Positions 10,301 to 18,795 of a DNA stretch of 64,000 bases are shown piece by piece (the stretch's first letter is position 1; every line of letters begins with the position of its first letter). Position numbers and translations under genes: made by a program. The notes under the pieces are model-generated. The model was not told the DNA's origin, made no database searches, and saw only the letters and a program-made list of their open reading frames with translations. The stretch is taken from assembly GCF_024810105.1 (NCBI RefSeq), contig NZ_JANUDX010000001.1, positions 310,001-374,000 of the forward strand, in the 5' to 3' direction. The stretch comes from Stenotrophomonas sp. BIGb0135 (lineage in GTDB: Bacteria; Pseudomonadota; Gammaproteobacteria; Xanthomonadales; Xanthomonadaceae).

Positions 10301-11304
10301 CCGCCGATGAGGCCGAGGTCGCGGCGCAGCTGCTCGCCGCGGTAGCGGCCGTGCCGACGGCCGCGCAGCAGGTCGCGCGCGATCGTGCGCACGACGCTGG
10401 CCACGCTGTCGTCGGCCGCGCCCACCCGCAGCGGAAGCACGTTCATCACCATGGCCGGAACACGCGCCGACGCACTGCCCAACCGGCCCATGAACGGCAC
10501 GCCGACGACCACCTCGTCCAGCGCGCTGAAGCGGCGGCAGTACGTGGCCGCGAATGCGGCCAGGAGGTCTGGCCAGGGCTGCCCGATCTGCTGGGCGGCG
10601 CCATGCAGCCGCGCCCGCAGTGCAAAGGGCACGTCGCGGACCTGCCGCAGCGCGTCGGCCGCGGCGGCGGCGGCGGCGCCCGCCAGCCCCTCGGCGGCCG
10701 GTGCCCCCGCCATGTACTGCTGCCAGTACGCGGCATCCGTCGCCCGCCGCTCGCCGTGCCGATAGTCGGTGTCCTCGGCCAGCACCGGCGCCAGCGCTGC
10801 GAGCGCGGGGCTGTCGTGCCCTTCCCCGGCATACAGCGTGCTGACCCGCTCACTGAACACTGCCATGCCGTAGCCATCGGTGGCCAGGTGATGCACGCGC
10901 AGGTACCACGCGTAGCGTTGCCCGCCCAGCACGAACAGGCATTGCCGGGCGACCCGGTCGCGGGCCGGGTTCACCGGCAGCAACCGATCCCGGTCCATCG
11001 CCGTACGTGCCGCAGCCGTCGGATCGGGCTGTGCGGTCAGGTCCACCACCTGCAGCGCGGGCGCCTGCGCGGGATCGTGCCATTGCCGTGGCTGGCCCGC
11101 GTCATCGGTCGCGAACCGCAGCGCAAGCGCCTGCGCCTCTGCCGCCGCGGTGTCGCAGGCGGCGATGAACCGCGGCAGCGATAGCGCGCCGTCGATCCAC
11201 AGCACGTGCGCGGTGTTGAACGCGGCAGGTTCGCTCGCCAACTGCTGGGCGTACCACAGCCCGGCCTGCGCCTCGGTCAACGCAACGGGGGTGATGTCGC
11301 TCAT
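7393..11304 (-). CDS. entF: Enterobactin-type NRPS, condensation-adenylation-PCP-thioesterase
   Basis: 1303-residue four-domain synthetase that activates L-serine, couples it to 2,3-DHB and releases the product. Condensation domain: HHLATDG at 138-144. Adenylation domain about 450-935: TSGSTGEPKG at 598-607, NLYGPTEA at 734-741 and YRSGD at 822-826. Pocket residues aligned by eye (Asp643, Val644, Trp647, the His in SVHFVPS, then F, S, L, V, D) match the serine code of E. coli EntF. Carrier domain: LGGDSL at 979-984 with phosphopantetheine Ser983. Thioesterase: GWSVGG at 1114-1119 with nucleophile Ser1116. It overlaps the genes on both sides by 4 bp. Whether it releases a cyclic trimer or a smaller product cannot be read here. 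Confidence 0.96.
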   Translation of the reverse strand: MSDITPVALTEAQAGLWYAQQLASEPAAFNTAHVLWIDGALSLPRFIAACDTAAAEAQALALRFATDDAGQPRQWHDPAQAPALQVVDLTAQPDPTAAARTAMDRDRLLPVNPARDRVARQCLFVLGGQRYAWYLRVHHLATDGYGMAVFSERVSTLYAGEGHDSPALAALAPVLAEDTDYRHGERRATDAAYWQQYMAGAPAAEGLAGAAAAAAADALRQVRDVPFALRARLHGAAQQIGQPWPDLLAAFAATYCRRFSALDEVVVGVPFMGRLGSASARVPAMVMNVLPLRVGAADDSVASVVRTIARDLLRGRRHGRYRGEQLRRDLGLIGGQRRLFGPLINLQPFYRPLPLAGVQARLEVLGTGPVEDITFGFRGDGHALLDLEIEANPALYTAETVAAHAERLLHFIASALDVHDQGGRMEDIALATPAEAHRHLVELNATTHPVPEVTLSALLVAAMHASPDATALVFGDARLSYAALEQRSRALALQLQAQGVGRESTVAVALPRSLELLVALVAVLRAGGAYLPLDLAHPDDRLARILASAQPVCVLAAGDDAQRFGSVPVLAPAHWATASDKALIDATALHDAAYVIYTSGSTGEPKGVLVEHRAIVNRLLWMRSHYGIGADERILQKTPATFDVSVWEFFLPLLCGATLVIAAPGLHRDPVALAGLIRDARITSVHFVPSMLDAFLAVPAVRGLQLRRVFTSGEALEPALRDRFHATVAAELHNLYGPTEAAVDVSWWPAGREDHSQPVPIGHPVWNTRLYVLDARMRALPAGVPGDLYLGGVQLARGYLGRDDLTAERFIADPHVPGGRLYRSGDIARWRADGALEYLGRSDQQVKLRGLRIELGEIEAALHAQPGVTRAEVMLREDRPGDRRLVAYVSGTALHIERMRAGIAARLPDYMLPSALVEIEQWPVTANGKLDRTALPAPAAQASTGRAPRTANEQVLAGLFAQVLGQDAPVGADADFFSLGGDSLSAVHLLLAIQQHWRRDPGLGAVFSHPTVAGLAALLDAPSGDIDHGLAPMITLAAGEPGRAPLFVVHPAGGIAWNYRDLARALQPARSVHGLQSPALDPADPLPDSIDALAATYVARVLSVQPEGAVHLLGWSVGGIIAQAMAVRLQALGRTVGELVLLDAYPSECWRAEPAPDPIAALRALLAIAGHDPDAHPELDSRARILAFLRRGESALGNLPDAVLDGVVRAVTGTNSLIRAHHHGRYGGRLRHVRAGRDHVARPHLHAALWEPHAGEVDAHELPFLHAELTGRDAVAQLAPWLSRHLQRWDAPTVVASKQDSPA

Positions 11305-11567
11305 GCGCGCTCGGTGCTGGCCTGCAGCCGCTGCACCACGCGCCACCACCCGGCCAAGGTGGCGTGCTCGGCCAGGTGGCTGAACTCCAACGCGATGCCG
11401 GTGTTGCTCCAGGCCAGCACCAGCCCCAGCACGCGCATCGAGTCCAGGCCAAGGTCGATCAGGTTGTCATCGTCGCCAATCGCCTCGGGGGCTTCGCCAA
11501 GCATGCCGGCCACGTCGGCGCGCATGCGCTCGATGTCCAGTGCCGCACTGCGGGTGTCGGGGGTCAT
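11301..11567 (-). CDS. entB': Stand-alone aryl carrier protein (EntB C-terminal domain as a separate gene)
   Basis: 88-residue carrier protein with the phosphopantetheinylation motif LGLDSMR. In E. coli this domain is fused to the C terminus of the isochorismatase EntB; here it is a separate small gene directly after the isochorismatase. It should carry 2,3-DHB as a thioester after loading by EntE and present it to the EntF condensation domain. It overlaps entB (upstream) and entF (downstream) by 4 bp each, favouring equal synthesis of the three proteins. Confidence 0.92.
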   Translation of the reverse strand: MTPDTRSAALDIERMRADVAGMLGEAPEAIGDDDNLIDLGLDSMRVLGLVLAWSNTGIALEFSHLAEHATLAGWWRVVQRLQASTERA

Positions 11568-12199
11568 GCCAGTGCCTCCAGCAGCTGCGCGGTGGTGAGC
11601 GGGACGCCGCAGGTGCGGGCGATCAGGTGCAGGGCCAGGTCATGGTCGGCGCGCGAGAAGTCGGCCACCGCATCGGCGGCGATGAAGGCCTCGATGTCGC
11701 GTTGGAACGCCTCGCTCACCGTGGCCGTGCAGCCGATATGCGCGTAGACACCGGTCACCAGCAACTGATCGCGGCCGCGGGCGCGCATCAGGGTCTCCAG
11801 ATTGCTGCGCTGGAAGGCGCTGTAGCGGTGCTTGACCAGCACGTGGTCGCCAGCCGCCGGGGCCAGCGCCGCCACGATGGGTTCATGATCCGGCGTGGCG
11901 TGCATGCCGGGCCCCCACAGGTCGGCCTGCAGGCCACGGTCGCGGCGGTCCTGGTTGCCGCGCTGGGCGGTGTAGAACACCGGAATGCCGCGTGCACGGC
12001 AGTGCGCCAGCAGCCGCGCGATGTTGGCCAGGACCGGTGCCAGCGGTGCGCTGTCGGCGTCGAAAGCGGCCAGGAAATACTGCTGCATGTCGTGCACCAG
12101 CAGGGCCAGGCGCTCGCTGCGCGGTTGCCAGGGGCCGCGCGCGACCGGCAGTTCGCTGGCCAACGGCAGCGGATAGGGGGAAATCTTCGGCAGCGCCAT
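11564..12199 (-). CDS. entB: Isochorismatase (EntB without its carrier domain)
   Basis: 211-residue isochorismatase that hydrolyses the vinyl ether of isochorismate to give 2,3-dihydro-2,3-dihydroxybenzoate and pyruvate. Visible: the family signature YTAQRGNQDRRDRGL, then DLWGPGM, and candidate catalytic residues Asp37 (HDMQQYF), Lys123 (VLVKHRYSAF) and Cys157 (HIGCTAT). It ends where E. coli EntB continues into the aryl carrier domain, and the missing domain is the next gene. The ATG at 12199 shares one base with the entE stop; longer in-frame extensions would run into entE and were rejected. Confidence 0.94.
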   Translation of the reverse strand: MALPKISPYPLPLASELPVARGPWQPRSERLALLVHDMQQYFLAAFDADSAPLAPVLANIARLLAHCRARGIPVFYTAQRGNQDRRDRGLQADLWGPGMHATPDHEPIVAALAPAAGDHVLVKHRYSAFQRSNLETLMRARGRDQLLVTGVYAHIGCTATVSEAFQRDIEAFIAADAVADFSRADHDLALHLIARTCGVPLTTAQLLEALA

Positions 12200-13851
12200 C
12201 AGCGCGGTTCTCCTGTCTGTTCGAGGTAACGCGCGCGCAGCTGCGCACGCAGTTCGCGGCGGCTGACCTTGCCCACCGCCGTGGTACCGAAGGCATCGAC
12301 GAACACCACCTGGTCGGGCACCTTGAAGGCGGCCAGGCCGCGTCCGCGCACCCAAGCCTTGAGGCTGGCCGCGCTCGGCGGCGTGCCACGCGCGATCACG
12401 AAGGCGCAGCTGCGCTCGCCGAGGTAGGGATCGGGCATGGACACCACCGCCGCGTCAAAGACATCGGCATGCGCCAGCAGGTGGTCTTCGATTTCCTCGG
12501 CGGAGATCTTTTCGCCGGCGCGGTTGATGTGGTCGCCTGCCCGTCCCTGCACCACCAGGTAGCCGCCGGGCAGCTGCTGCACCATGTCGCCGGTGCGGTA
12601 GTAGCCATCTTCGGTGAAGGCGCGTGCATTGGCGGCTGGATCATTGTGGTACGCGCGGATGGTGTAAGGGCCGCGCGTCAGCAGGTGGCCGATGCCGCCC
12701 GCGGCGACCGGGTGGCCGTGGTCGTCAACCACCAGCACTTCGTCATCCGGCGAAATCGGCCTGCCCTGCGTGGTCAGCACCACCTCCAGCGGATCATGCA
12801 GGCGGGTGTAGTTGACCAGTCCTTCGGCCATGCCGAATACCTGCTGCAACGTACACCCCAGCGCATCGACCACGCGCCGGGCGGCCTCCGGGACCAGTTT
12901 GGCGCCGCCCACCTGCAGCACCTTCAGGCTGGACAGGTCGTGCGTACCCGTGGCGGCGGCCTGGGCCCAGAGCAATGCCAGTGGCGGCACCAGGCCGACG
13001 CAGGTCACGCCCTCGCGCGCGATCAACGGGAAGGCCGCATCCGGCCCCGGGCCGGGGCTCAGCACCACCCGTGCACCGGCGTACAGCGCACCGAAGAAAC
13101 CGGGCGAGCTCATCGGGAAATTGTGCGCGGCCGGCAGTGCGACCAGGTACACGCTGCTGCGATCGATGCCGCAGATCTCGTTGCTGGCGCGGAACGAATA
13201 AATGTAGTCGTCGTGGGTGCGTGGGATCAGCTTGGACAGGCCGGTGCTGCCGCCGGACAACTGCAGGAACGCGACGGACTGCGGGTCTGGATCGGCCGGC
13301 AGACCGGTGTCGTCCCCGGCCAGCGCGGCGACGGCGGTGAACTCGGCGGCATCGCCGACGATCAGCACGTGCTGCAGCGCCGGCTCGGCGGCCTGCAGTT
13401 CGCGGGCGAGCGTGCGGTAGTCGAAGCCATCCTGCACGGCCGCAGCGATGTAGGCCCGGGCCTGGGCCTTGCGCAGCACATGGCCGACCTCGGTGATGCG
13501 GTGCGCCGGCAGGGCGAACACCGGCACCAGCCCCGCCCGGAACAGGCCGCAGACCACGCTCACGAATTCGGGGACGTTTCCCAGCTGGACCACCACCCGG
13601 TCGCCCGGCACCAGCCCGCGCGCGAGCAGCCCCGCGCCGATCCGGCCGGCCTCCTGCCACAGGGCGGCGTAGCTCAGGCGTACCGACCCACCCACCACCG
13701 CGATGTCATCGGGGTAGCGCGTGGCGCGGTCGCGCAGGAAGCCGGGGAACGTCTCCCCGGTCCAATACCCTGCGGCGCGGTAGCGCGCCACCGATCCGGG
13801 CGGCCAGGTCTGGCGCAGCGGCACCAGCGCGGATGTGGGGGCAGCAGTCAT
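12199..13851 (-). CDS. entE: 2,3-dihydroxybenzoate-AMP ligase
   Basis: 550-residue stand-alone adenylating enzyme that activates 2,3-DHB with ATP and loads it on the aryl carrier protein. ANL-superfamily motifs: [16 protein letters not shown] (phosphate loop), YRTGDMV, and the C-terminal hinge and lysine loop [17 protein letters not shown]. It is close to the 536-residue length of E. coli EntE. The ATG at 13851 has GGAG upstream at good spacing and is preferred over an upstream TTG. It lies 16 bp after entC and overlaps entB by one base. Confidence 0.95.
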   Translation of the reverse strand: MTAAPTSALVPLRQTWPPGSVARYRAAGYWTGETFPGFLRDRATRYPDDIAVVGGSVRLSYAALWQEAGRIGAGLLARGLVPGDRVVVQLGNVPEFVSVVCGLFRAGLVPVFALPAHRITEVGHVLRKAQARAYIAAAVQDGFDYRTLARELQAAEPALQHVLIVGDAAEFTAVAALAGDDTGLPADPDPQSVAFLQLSGGSTGLSKLIPRTHDDYIYSFRASNEICGIDRSSVYLVALPAAHNFPMSSPGFFGALYAGARVVLSPGPGPDAAFPLIAREGVTCVGLVPPLALLWAQAAATGTHDLSSLKVLQVGGAKLVPEAARRVVDALGCTLQQVFGMAEGLVNYTRLHDPLEVVLTTQGRPISPDDEVLVVDDHGHPVAAGGIGHLLTRGPYTIRAYHNDPAANARAFTEDGYYRTGDMVQQLPGGYLVVQGRAGDHINRAGEKISAEEIEDHLLAHADVFDAAVVSMPDPYLGERSCAFVIARGTPPSAASLKAWVRGRGLAAFKVPDQVVFVDAFGTTAVGKVSRRELRAQLRARYLEQTGEPR

Positions 13852-13867
13852 CAGCAACTCCGGTTAT

Positions 13868-15046
13868 TCATGAGGCGGGCACCTGGTCCACGCCGAGCGC
13901 GTTCAACAGGGCCCCGAACTTGGCGGCGGTTTCGGCAACTTCCAGCGCCGGCTGCGAGTCGGCAACGATGCCGGCGCCGGCGTACACGCGCGCGTGGTCG
14001 CCCTGCAGGCGTGCGCAGCGGATCGCCACGTACCAGTCGCCATCGCCCTCGGCATCGATCCAGCCGACGGCGCCGGCGTAGAAGCCGCGCGGCACCGGCT
14101 CCAGTGCCCGGATGGTATCCAGCGCCAACTGGCGCGGCGTGCCGCATACCGCCGGCGTGGGGTGCAGCGCCGCGACCAGGCTGGCGACCGATGTCGTCGC
14201 GTCGGCCAGCGTGGCGGTGATGCGCGTGCCCAGGTGCCACATGGTGGCGGTGGCGTGCAGTGATGGACGCGGCTCGGCCTCGATCCGCGCGCACCAGGGC
14301 GACAGCGCCGCAACGATGGCCTCCACCACGTGGCGGTGCTCGTCATGGTCCTTGGCCGAGGCCAGCAAGGCCTGCGCGGTACGTGCATCGTCGTCGGGAT
14401 CGCGGCTGCGGCGCGCCGAGCCGGCCAGCGGATGCGACAGCACCTCGCGGCCGCGGCGCGAGACCAGCAGTTCCGGCGTCGCCCCCACCAGCCACGCCGG
14501 TGCCGCATCGGCCGCGACCGGCAGCGGCACCAGGTAGGTGGCCACGCTGGCGTCATGCCCAAGGCGCGTGGCCAGCTCGCGCGGCGCGACCGGCGGGTCG
14601 CAGCGCAGGTGCAGGCTGCGTGCCAGCACCACCTTGTGCAGTGCCGGTCGGGCCTGCCGCAGGGCGGTCAATGCATGCGCCACGCTGTCGGCATAGCGCG
14701 CGGCGCTGGGCTCGGCGGCGATGCTGCCGGCAAAACGCGGTGCGGGTGGCGCGGTGCTGGTGGCGTTGCCGGACAGCCATTGCGGCTGGTGCAGCGCATC
14801 GTGTTCAACCGGATCGAACGGCAGCGCACCGACCAGCAGCGGCAGGCCTGCGCGTGGCGTGGCAAAAAAGGCGGCCACGCGGTCGGCCAGCGTGGCGAGG
14901 CTGCCGCGCGGTAGCGGCGCGCGACAGCCGTGCGCATCCAGCGAGCGCAGCGGCGCGCGCAGCAGGAACGGGGTGGCATCGCTGGCCTGCGCGACGCACA
15001 CGCCGGCATCGACGTGGGACGCACCCGGGTGCAGCACCTCGTTCAT
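13868..15046 (-). CDS. entC: Isochorismate synthase
   Basis: 392-residue member of the chorismate-binding (MST) family. EntC isomerises chorismate to isochorismate, diverting it to 2,3-DHB and the siderophore. Diagnostic C-terminal motifs: HPTPAVCGTPR, GFYAGAVGW and AGAGIVADSQP followed by a conserved E..ET..K helix that binds Mg2+ and substrate. The first 80 residues are variable, as usual. The start at 15046 overlaps the exporter stop (ATGA), and a longer in-frame reading would enter that gene. Being first among the biosynthetic genes, it sets entry into the pathway. Confidence 0.94.
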   Translation of the reverse strand: MNEVLHPGASHVDAGVCVAQASDATPFLLRAPLRSLDAHGCRAPLPRGSLATLADRVAAFFATPRAGLPLLVGALPFDPVEHDALHQPQWLSGNATSTAPPAPRFAGSIAAEPSAARYADSVAHALTALRQARPALHKVVLARSLHLRCDPPVAPRELATRLGHDASVATYLVPLPVAADAAPAWLVGATPELLVSRRGREVLSHPLAGSARRSRDPDDDARTAQALLASAKDHDEHRHVVEAIVAALSPWCARIEAEPRPSLHATATMWHLGTRITATLADATTSVASLVAALHPTPAVCGTPRQLALDTIRALEPVPRGFYAGAVGWIDAEGDGDWYVAIRCARLQGDHARVYAGAGIVADSQPALEVAETAAKFGALLNALGVDQVPAS

Positions 15047-16242
15047 GCCGCTGCCCCCGCCCGGTGGCGCAGCGCCGCGATCGACAGCAGCACCAGCAAT
15101 GCGCCCACCAGCAGATACGGCGCACTCGGCCGCCACTGGTACAGCAGCGTGCCGAGCATCGGCCCGATCACCATGCCCAGGCCCTGGACCGACGCCACGG
15201 TACCGGCGGCGGCACCCTGCTCATGGGCCTGGACCGAATCGGCGGCCAATGCCTGGAACGAGGGAAACACGAAGCCCATCCCGAACGCGGCCACGGCGTA
15301 CGCGGCCAGCAGCGCCCAACGGCTCTCCACCAGCGCCACCGAGGCGAAGCCCACGCCGCTGATCAACGCGCCGATGGCGATCCAGCGACGCGCCGGCACG
15401 CCGGTCAGCTTCATCACCAGTCCCTGCGCCAGGATGAGGCCCACGCCCACCGCGGTGAGGGCGAGCCCGGCCGCACGCGCGCCATCGGCCGGAGACAGGT
15501 GCAGGCGGTCGATGGCGAAGAAGCCCACGGTCACCTGGGCGATGGTGACCGAGACCATGGCCGCGAATACCGCCAGGATCGGCAGGCGCAGGCGTGGATC
15601 GGCCCAGTGCAGGGGGGTGCGTGGGGCGGTGTTGGCGGGGGTGCGCGGTGCGTCGGCGGGCAGGCGCCAGGCGATCACCGCCAACGACAGCAGCGGCAGG
15701 ACGGCGGCGACGTACAGGGTGAGCGACAGCTGGTGGAACGCGATCCAGCCTGCGGCCGCCGGCCCCACCACCATGCCCAGCGCATTGGCGCTGCCGAGCT
15801 TGGCCATGGCGGCAGCGCGCTGCCCGGGCGCGGCGCCGTCGGCCACCAGCGCCGCCGCGGTCGGGGGCACCGCGGCATAGAACAGGCCGACCAGCGCACG
15901 CGTGCCCACCAGCACGGCGACGGACAGCCACAGCGCGGGCGGGCGCGCCAACGCGGTGTCGACGAACACGGCCAGGGCCACGTAGATCACCACATAGGCG
16001 GCCAGTGCGATCAGCAGCACGCGCTTGCGCCCGACCCGGTCGCTCAGCACGCCCCAGCGGCGTGCCGACAGCATCCACAGCACGCCCGCGGCGGTCACCG
16101 ACAACCCGGCGTGCCACTCGGCCAGGCCGAGCAAGCGCACTACCGGGCCGATCACCGCGACGAAGGCCATCATCGCCATCGTCCCGGTCAAGGCCGCAAA
16201 GACCAGGGCAGGCAACCCTGGCACCACCGAACGCTCACCCAT
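15043..16242 (-). CDS. MFS exporter, probable siderophore efflux (EntS-like)
   Basis: 399-residue major facilitator protein with 12 predicted helices and motif A between helices 2 and 3 (GVLSDRVGRKRVLL), characteristic of DHA1 drug/H+ antiporters. It is the first gene of the ent operon and overlaps entC by 4 bp, so the likely role is export of the finished catecholate, as EntS does in E. coli. Sequence alone does not separate it from TetA-like multidrug exporters; the role is inferred from context. ATG 16242 is preferred over a TTG six codons upstream. Confidence 0.85.
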   Translation of the reverse strand: MGERSVVPGLPALVFAALTGTMAMMAFVAVIGPVVRLLGLAEWHAGLSVTAAGVLWMLSARRWGVLSDRVGRKRVLLIALAAYVVIYVALAVFVDTALARPPALWLSVAVLVGTRALVGLFYAAVPPTAAALVADGAAPGQRAAAMAKLGSANALGMVVGPAAAGWIAFHQLSLTLYVAAVLPLLSLAVIAWRLPADAPRTPANTAPRTPLHWADPRLRLPILAVFAAMVSVTIAQVTVGFFAIDRLHLSPADGARAAGLALTAVGVGLILAQGLVMKLTGVPARRWIAIGALISGVGFASVALVESRWALLAAYAVAAFGMGFVFPSFQALAADSVQAHEQGAAAGTVASVQGLGMVIGPMLGTLLYQWRPSAPYLLVGALLVLLSIAALRHRAGAAA

Positions 16243-16343
16243 GCACCACCACCACGCCAATCAAGGAAAGGTCGCGCGGCGCGGCAGCGCGGCGCGTCGG
16301 ACTGATCGGCTTCGACGATCTGCATCGACGTGGCTATCCGCAC

Positions 16344-16363
16344 AAATGATAACAGGTCGTATT
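16344..16363 (-). promoter_or_regulatory. Candidate Fur box / promoter of the siderophore operon
   Basis: AAATGATAACAGGTCGTATT lies about 100 bp upstream of the exporter gene. It contains half-site ATGATAA and an imperfect inverted repeat (AAT..ATT outer arms). Read leftward it overlaps a TATCAT -10-like hexamer. Iron repression by Fur is expected for this operon; the match to the 19-bp consensus is only partial. Confidence 0.4.
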
Positions 16364-16488
16364 CGCGATTTGGCCGAGGTGCGCCCGCGCGTTCATCCAC
16401 GCCGCAGCCTTGCCACGGCATTGATGTCGATCAACCCGCACACACAGCGACGCGACTAAGCTGGCCTTACCCCACCACGGCCTCTGCA

Positions 16489-16950
16489 ATGGCGTCACTC
16501 CCACCCGGCACTGCCCTCCCCCGCATCGTCGCCGATGCAGCGCACGGCCTGGCCGTGCAGATCATCAGCCTGACCGGCGAAATCTGGAGCGGCGACGTGC
16601 GTGAGATCAGCCTGCCCGGCAGCGAAGGACGCTTCGGGGTGCTGGCCCGGCACGCGCCGCTGCTGGCCACGCTGCGCGAGGGCATGGTCTCGGTGTTCCC
16701 GGTCGGTGCCGAGCCGCCCCTGCATGTCTATGTGTCCGGCGGCCATGTGGAGGTGCAACCTGGCCGGGTGATCGTGCTGGCCGACCTCGGCCTGCGCAGT
16801 GAGGACCTCGACGACGCGCGGGCCCGCGCCGCGCGCGAGGCGGCCAGCGCGCCGATGGCCGCCGAGCTGACCGACCCGGACAACGCCAAGGTGCATGCCG
16901 AACTCGCCTGGCTGCGCGGTCAGCACCTGCGCGCCTTGCCCTGGAAGTAA
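16489..16950 (+). CDS. Orphan ATP-synthase epsilon-chain-like protein
   Basis: 153-residue protein whose residues about 20-120 match the epsilon (AtpC) beta-sandwich domain: VQIISLTGEIWSGD, EISLPGSEGRFGVLARHAPLL and VYVSGGHVEVQPGRVIVLAD, followed by a shortened, charged helical tail. In F1Fo complexes epsilon couples rotation and can inhibit ATP hydrolysis. No other atp genes are present; the neighbours are the divergent siderophore operon and a transporter gene 31 bp downstream. It could be a paralogue with a regulatory role or a relic. The ATG at 16489 is a judgement call; the domain begins about 20 residues later. Confidence 0.8.
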   Translation: MASLPPGTALPRIVADAAHGLAVQIISLTGEIWSGDVREISLPGSEGRFGVLARHAPLLATLREGMVSVFPVGAEPPLHVYVSGGHVEVQPGRVIVLADLGLRSEDLDDARARAAREAASAPMAAELTDPDNAKVHAELAWLRGQHLRALPWK

Positions 16951-16981
16951 CACCGCCGCCCTGCCCGCAAGGACTCCCGCG

Positions 16982-18487
16982 ATGCTCAAGCGACTGCAGG
17001 ACCTGTTCCGCTATTTCAATGGCGCCGTGCCGTTCCGGCTGGTGCCTGCCCTGATCGCAACGGCGGTGCTGGTCACCCTGTTGCTGCTGCCCTGCCCCGA
17101 CGGGCTCACGCCGAAGGCATGGGGACTGGTGGCGATCTTCCTGACCACCATCGTGGCGATCATCCTCAAGGTGATGCCGATCGGGGTGATGGCGCTGATG
17201 GCGATCGTGATCGTCTCGCTGTCCCAGGTCACGTCCAACTCCTCCAAAGGAGCCATCACCGACGCCCTCGGCAGTTTCGCCAGCCCGCTGATCTGGCTGA
17301 TCGTGGTGGCCATCCTGATTTCGCGCGGGCTGAAGAAGACCGGGTTGGGCAGTCGGATCGGGCTGATGTTCATCGCCCTGCTCGGCAAGCGCACGCTCGG
17401 GGTGGGCTATGGGCTGGCGATATGCGAGCTGGTGCTGGCCCCGTTCACCCCCAGCAACACCGCGCGCGGCGGCGGCATCGTGCACCCGGTGATGCGCTCG
17501 ATCGCCAATGCGTTCGATTCGGACCCGGCCAAGGGCACCGAAGGCAAGGTCGGCACCTACCTGGCGCTGGTCAATTACCACGCCAACCCGATCACCTCGG
17601 CGATGTTCGTCACGGCAACCGCGCCCAACCCGCTGGTGGTGGATTACGTGGCCAGGGCCACCGGCCAGCAGCTGCACCTCAGCTGGACCACCTGGGCGCT
17701 GTGCATGCTGGTGCCCGGCCTGGTCTGCCTGCTGCTGATGCCGCTGGTGATCTACCTGCTGTCGCCGCCGCAACTGAAAGCCACGCCCGATGCGGTCGAC
17801 TTCGCGCGTGGCGAACTGGCACGGATGGGGCCGCTGGCGCCCAGGGAGAAGGTGATGATGGGCACCTTCGGCCTGCTGCTGGTGCTGTGGGCGAACGTGC
17901 CGGCCATGCTGTTCGGGCCCGCCTGGACACTGGACCCGACCGTCGTCGCCTTCCTCGGGCTGTTCGTGCTGATCATCACCGGTACCCTCGACTGGGACGA
18001 CGTGCTGTCGGAGAAGAGCGCCTGGGACACGCTGGTCTGGTTCGGTGCCTTGGTGATGATGGCCGAGCAGCTCAACAAGCTCGGCGTCATCGGCTGGTTC
18101 TCCGAGGGCATGAAGCACGCCATCGTCGCCAGCGGCATGGGCTGGCAGGCCATCGCCGCGGTGCTGGTGCTGGCCTTCGTGTTTTCGCACTATCTATTCG
18201 CCAGCACCACCGCGCACATCAGCGCGATGCTGCTGGCCTTCCTCGGCGTCGGTGCGTTGCTGATTCCGGCCGACTATGTGGTGCCCTTCATGCTGATGAT
18301 GACCGCCGGCTCGGCGATCATGATGACGCTCACCCACTACGCCACCGGGACGTCGCCGATCATCTTCGGCAGCGGGTACGTCAGCCTGGGCACCTGGTGG
18401 CGGGTCGGATTTCTCATGTGCGTGTTCGAACTGCTGGTGTTCGCCGTCATCGGCGGCGCGTGGTGGAAAGTGCTCGGCTATTGGTGA
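16982..18487 (+). CDS. DASS/SLC13 family anion transporter (CitT/TtdT-like)
   Basis: 501-residue inner-membrane transporter of the divalent-anion:sodium symporter family, with about 12 to 14 hydrophobic segments. The two family substrate motifs are visible: an SNT triad in TPSNTARGGG and the repeat-symmetric motif near the C terminus (HYATGTSPI). Family members move C4-dicarboxylates, citrate or tartrate by Na+ symport or antiport. AAGGA lies 8 bases before ATG 16982. The 31-bp gap after the epsilon-like gene suggests one transcript. Substrate not determined. Confidence 0.88.
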   Translation: MLKRLQDLFRYFNGAVPFRLVPALIATAVLVTLLLLPCPDGLTPKAWGLVAIFLTTIVAIILKVMPIGVMALMAIVIVSLSQVTSNSSKGAITDALGSFASPLIWLIVVAILISRGLKKTGLGSRIGLMFIALLGKRTLGVGYGLAICELVLAPFTPSNTARGGGIVHPVMRSIANAFDSDPAKGTEGKVGTYLALVNYHANPITSAMFVTATAPNPLVVDYVARATGQQLHLSWTTWALCMLVPGLVCLLLMPLVIYLLSPPQLKATPDAVDFARGELARMGPLAPREKVMMGTFGLLLVLWANVPAMLFGPAWTLDPTVVAFLGLFVLIITGTLDWDDVLSEKSAWDTLVWFGALVMMAEQLNKLGVIGWFSEGMKHAIVASGMGWQAIAAVLVLAFVFSHYLFASTTAHISAMLLAFLGVGALLIPADYVVPFMLMMTAGSAIMMTLTHYATGTSPIIFGSGYVSLGTWWRVGFLMCVFELLVFAVIGGAWWKVLGYW

Positions 18488-18795
18488 TCCTGCGCCCTCG
18501 CGCCGCTGCGGCGTTTGGTCACGCCCGGCACTGCCTCAACCCAACATATGATGTTGACGATGAGGCAGACCCACACTATGTTGTGTTTATCGGCTCCCCG
18601 CTTCCGCCAGGCCCGGTTCCCCGTCACGCCCTTGCATGCCCCCTCGGCTGCACGGCATGACCACCCGAACAGCGCCTGGAAGCGAGCCCCCTCCCCGGTC
18701 AACACCGCGGACGATCCCCCTGCCTCCATGACGCCCGCCCGGCCGTCGCGATGTCCGCATCGCGACGCGACATCTGCGCACCGCATGGACTCCCG
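18488..18795 (+). other. 308-bp non-coding leader upstream of nrdA
   Basis: No credible gene. A short GC hairpin (CGCCGCTGCGGCG, 18501-18513) followed by TTT may end the transporter transcript. The two NrdR-box-like dyads sit at 18542-18586. The remaining roughly 210 bp before nrdA are a long 5' leader without an obvious riboswitch fold. Confidence 0.6.
18541..18587 (+). promoter_or_regulatory. Tandem NrdR-box-like dyads
   Basis: Two AT-richer dyads stand out from the GC-rich background: CAACATATGATGTTG (18542-18556, arms CAACAT/ATGTTG) and ACACTATGTTGTGT (18573-18586, arms ACAC/GTGT). Their centres are about 30.5 bp apart, near three helical turns. NrdR boxes upstream of ribonucleotide reductase genes usually come in pairs at about this spacing, with consensus close to ACACTATATATAGTGT. 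The right box matches that better than the left. Confidence 0.65.

Noticed and set aside
8620..11184. 854-codon plus-strand frame opposite entF
   Set aside because: Antisense shadow of the NRPS gene, rich in H, Q, R and A.
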